Both the position numbers and the translations under genes were made by a program. This document shows positions 6,081-7,962 of a DNA stretch of 7,962 nt, one piece after another; position 1 is the first letter of the stretch, and each line of letters opens with the position of its first letter. The DNA lies in NCBI GenBank assembly GCA_011043375.1, contig DQYP01000259.1, positions 1-7,962 on the forward strand, in the 5' to 3' direction. Source of the DNA: Thermotogaceae bacterium. GTDB lineage: Bacteria > Thermotogota > Thermotogae > B21-G9 > HyVt-16. The notes below the pieces were generated by a model. It had not been told where the DNA came from. It made no database searches and saw only the letters and a list, made by a program, of their open reading frames with translations.

Positions 6081-6977
6081 TCACCCCTCAGCCTTGGATA
6101 AACCGAGTTCTTTACCTATATTTAAAAGTTTCATAAGTGTGTTAACTAACAATATACTCACTATCAGCAGAATCACACTCAACGCAGATCCATAGCCTAT
6201 GTTCCAACCGTAAGACACCCCAACTTTGTAAGCATAGAAACTCCAAGTTGAAGTTGCTGAACCCGGTCCGCCATAAGTTGTCATATAGATTATATCGAAG
6301 GTTTTCAATACATCTATAACTCTCAAGAGTAGAGTAACATACAAAATAGGTTTTAGAAGAGGAAGTTCTATATGTAAAAACAACTTCCAGCCATTTGCAC
6401 CGTCCACCTTTCCAGCATCTATTATATCCCTTGGAAGAGCTTGAAGAGCTGCATACATAATCAGGAAAACGAACGGTGTCCATTGCCAAATATCTATTAT
6501 CAAAATAGCACTTTGAGCGTAGTTAGCTTTCCCAAACCATGTGATTGGTTGTATTCCAAAAAAAGAAAGGAAATAATTTATAGGTCCAAACATGAAATTG
6601 TAGAGCATCTTCCAACCAAAGCCTCCGACTGCGGCTGGAACCATCATTGGTATTAAAAGTAAAGATCTCATGATTTTTTCACCACTGAGTCCTCGTATCA
6701 AATAAGATAAACCTAACCCAAGAAGCATCTCTGTGGGGACAGCTATTAAAACTAACATTACCGTGAAACCTATAGAGGACCTTGCCAAAGGATCTTGAAA
6801 TATTTCAATGTAATTTCCAACACCAATGAACTTTCCAGTTCCAGTTTTGGATAAATCCAAGTTTGTGAAAGAAGTGTATATCATATAAGCGAATGGATAG
6901 ATCGTCATAATCAAAAAGAGAATTATAGCCGGTAAAACCAACATGAGGGCAATTTTTCTTTGGTCTTTACGGTTCAC
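6081..6977 (-). CDS. ABC sugar transporter permease, MalF type
   Basis: A 298-residue inner-membrane permease of the CUT1 family with about six helices; the first follows a basic N-terminus (MNRKDQRK). The EAA loop is present as DAGKVDGANGW at 187-197 followed by IELPLLKP at 203-210, and TYGGPGSATSTW (234-245) is a segment typical of this subunit. The GTG start at 6977-6975 is supported by AGGGGG at 6990-6985, 7 nt away. It forms the translocation pore together with the MalG-type product encoded 5 nt downstream and takes substrate from the binding protein encoded upstream. No ATPase gene is in the window; CUT1 systems often share an ATPase encoded elsewhere. Confidence 0.93.
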   Translation of the reverse strand: MNRKDQRKIALMLVLPAIILFLIMTIYPFAYMIYTSFTNLDLSKTGTGKFIGVGNYIEIFQDPLARSSIGFTVMLVLIAVPTEMLLGLGLSYLIRGLSGEKIMRSLLLIPMMVPAAVGGFGWKMLYNFMFGPINYFLSFFGIQPITWFGKANYAQSAILIIDIWQWTPFVFLIMYAALQALPRDIIDAGKVDGANGWKLFLHIELPLLKPILYVTLLLRVIDVLKTFDIIYMTTYGGPGSATSTWSFYAYKVGVSYGWNIGYGSALSVILLIVSILLVNTLMKLLNIGKELGLSKAEG

Positions 6978-6994
6978 ACTCTGACCCCCTAAAA

Positions 6995-7021
6995 GAAGAG
7001 GCGGGTAAATCCCACCTCTTC
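6995..7021 (-). terminator. Intercistronic stem-loop between binding-protein and permease genes
   Basis: On minus-strand RNA 7021-7011 pairs with 7005-6995 to give an 11-bp stem (GAAGAGGUGGG with CCCGCCUCUUC, one U-G wobble) and a 5-nt AUUUA loop, followed by only UUUUA. It starts 17 nt after the binding-protein stop, and the permease ribosome site follows immediately. The short U-run suggests partial termination or 3'-end protection rather than full termination, the usual way to express more binding protein than permease. The rest of the 60-nt gap is AT-rich and shows no promoter I would defend. Confidence 0.7.
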
Positions 7022-7037
7022 ATTATTTATTTTATAT

Positions 7038-7962
7038 TTATTTTGATAGTACTTTTTCCCATTGATTTGCTATGTCTTTCAAAGTGTCCAATGTCAAAGG
7101 TAGTTCCCCAGCGAGAATTTTTGCAAAGTTTATATTGGTGATATCCTCTAATCTCGGCTCTTCAGGGATCCTTGGTCTGAATGTTTCATCAGCGTATATC
7201 GCTGGAAGAGCTTTGACCCAAGGTATGGCAGCTTGAGCTTCTGGATCTTCAAGTGTAGATTTTCTAACAGGTGCTATTGCAAATCTTATCAGCTTTTCCT
7301 TGTCGGCCCATTTTGATGTTGCAAACTGTATGAATTTGAATGCTGCCCTTTGCTTTTCAAGAGGAACGAATTTATTGATTCCAAGAGCCCAGTTTCCTGC
7401 TACGGATCTTCCTGGCATTGGTGCAATTCCTATCTTTTTATCGGCAGGTTGGAGAATGGGAGACGATTTAAATTGCAAATATGGATTAGTCCACTGTGGT
7501 ACCATTGCAACAATACCTTTTGAGAAATATTCGATTGTTTCACCATAATCCGATCCAAGTGGATCTGGGGCATATGGCATCAATGCCTTCATGTCTTCAA
7601 GAGCCATTAATCCAAATTCACTCGCAAAAGCGGGCTTTTTCTCAGCCGCGAAATAATCTCCATAGTCAAGATCAACAGGTCCGAATTGATTTATGCCATC
7701 GACACTCCTTCTGTACGGTCCAAAAAACAACAGATACATATAAAACATCGTATGCGTTGTTGGGAACATAAGCCCTATACCGTACTGCGTAGGAGATTTC
7801 TTGTTGTAGGCTTTTGTAAAGAATTTTGCAACATCAACTGCCTCTGCCCAGGTTGTAGGAACTCTCAAAGGTCTTCCAAACATTTTGTAGAACAATTCTT
7901 TGTTCTTTGGATCTTCAAAGAGGTCCTTTCTGTAGTAAAATAACATCGTGTTGTTAAAATAT
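7038..7962 (-). CDS. ABC sugar transporter substrate-binding protein (N-terminus cut by window edge)
   Basis: The last 307 codons of an extracellular solute-binding protein of the family-1 (CUT1) type. The frame is open to the right edge, so the signal peptide and roughly the first hundred residues lie outside; the ATG at 7946 is internal, not the start. The segment MLFYYRKDLF followed by VPTTWAEAVDVAKFF is the classic middle of these proteins (usually Y-RKDLF then P-TW-E). Later features are a QYGIGLMF strand, GIVAMVPQWTNPYLQF, the hinge-region AGNWALGINKF and the C-terminal helix ending WEKVLSK. The protein should bind sugar outside the membrane and deliver it to the two permeases encoded downstream. 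An insertion (EDPKNKELFYKMFGRPL) lengthens the loop after RKDLF. The ligand cannot be read from sequence alone; L-arabinose or an arabino-oligosaccharide fits the operon. Confidence 0.92.
   Translation of the reverse strand, partial: YFNNTMLFYYRKDLFEDPKNKELFYKMFGRPLRVPTTWAEAVDVAKFFTKAYNKKSPTQYGIGLMFPTTHTMFYMYLLFFGPYRRSVDGINQFGPVDLDYGDYFAAEKKPAFASEFGLMALEDMKALMPYAPDPLGSDYGETIEYFSKGIVAMVPQWTNPYLQFKSSPILQPADKKIGIAPMPGRSVAGNWALGINKFVPLEKQRAAFKFIQFATSKWADKEKLIRFAIAPVRKSTLEDPEAQAAIPWVKALPAIYADETFRPRIPEEPRLEDITNINFAKILAGELPLTLDTLKDIANQWEKVLSK

Noticed and set aside
5227..6084. MalG-type permease starting at GTG 6084
   Set aside because: That GTG lies inside the AGGGGTGA ribosome site and overlaps the upstream stop; the ATG at 6075 has correct spacing.
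7038..7946. Binding protein as a complete gene starting at ATG 7946
   Set aside because: The frame stays open upstream to the window edge and the ATG falls inside the conserved MLFYYRKDLF segment, with no signal peptide.
1..7962. tRNA, rRNA, CRISPR array, insertion sequence or defence system
   Set aside because: I found no cloverleaf, regularly spaced repeats, transposase motifs or terminal inverted repeats; almost every base is accounted for by metabolic and transport genes.

Overview
The window reads as part of a sugar-utilisation locus from an AT-rich, probably thermophilic Thermotogae-type bacterium (Pseudothermotoga/Thermotoga is my best guess). The reasons are tight same-strand gene packing, strong purine-rich ribosome sites, frequent non-ATG starts, Lys/Glu/Ile-rich proteins and the family mix. 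No search was possible, so the taxonomic call is inference.

Layout: one plus-strand gene at the left edge (73-1011) encodes a PfkB-family sugar kinase. It is preceded by the tail of something cut off at the edge and by a possible 14-codon ORF. From 1048 to the right end everything is on the minus strand and reads as one operon, transcribed right to left: ABC sugar-binding protein (cut by the right edge), MalF-type permease, MalG-type permease, AraR-like GntR/LacI regulator, AraD-like L-ribulose-5-phosphate 4-epimerase, FGGY pentulose kinase and an EamA/DMT membrane transporter. Gaps inside the operon are 5 to 21 nt or small overlaps, except a 60-nt gap after the binding-protein gene that holds an 11-bp stem-loop. 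No internal promoter is evident; the operon promoter should lie beyond position 7962. There is no gene-free stretch over 300 bases.

How it fits together: binding protein plus two permeases import a sugar, the kinase phosphorylates a pentulose, and the epimerase passes it to D-xylulose-5-phosphate and the pentose phosphate pathway. The AraR-like regulator would sense the sugar. This points to L-arabinose or an arabinose-containing oligosaccharide. An isomerase (AraA) and the transporter ATPase are not in the window and must be encoded elsewhere.

The most unusual thing is at two gene starts. Homology and ribosome-site position place the start of both the regulator and the EamA gene at an in-frame ATA codon, 6 nt after a strong Shine-Dalgarno, inside a shared motif GTGATTTTGxATAA. 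Either these genes begin at AUA, or each begins at the overlapping TTG and needs a +1 frame change within a few codons. Conventional ATG/GTG/TTG start picking would delete part of the regulator's DNA-binding domain and the first half of EamA membrane helix 1.
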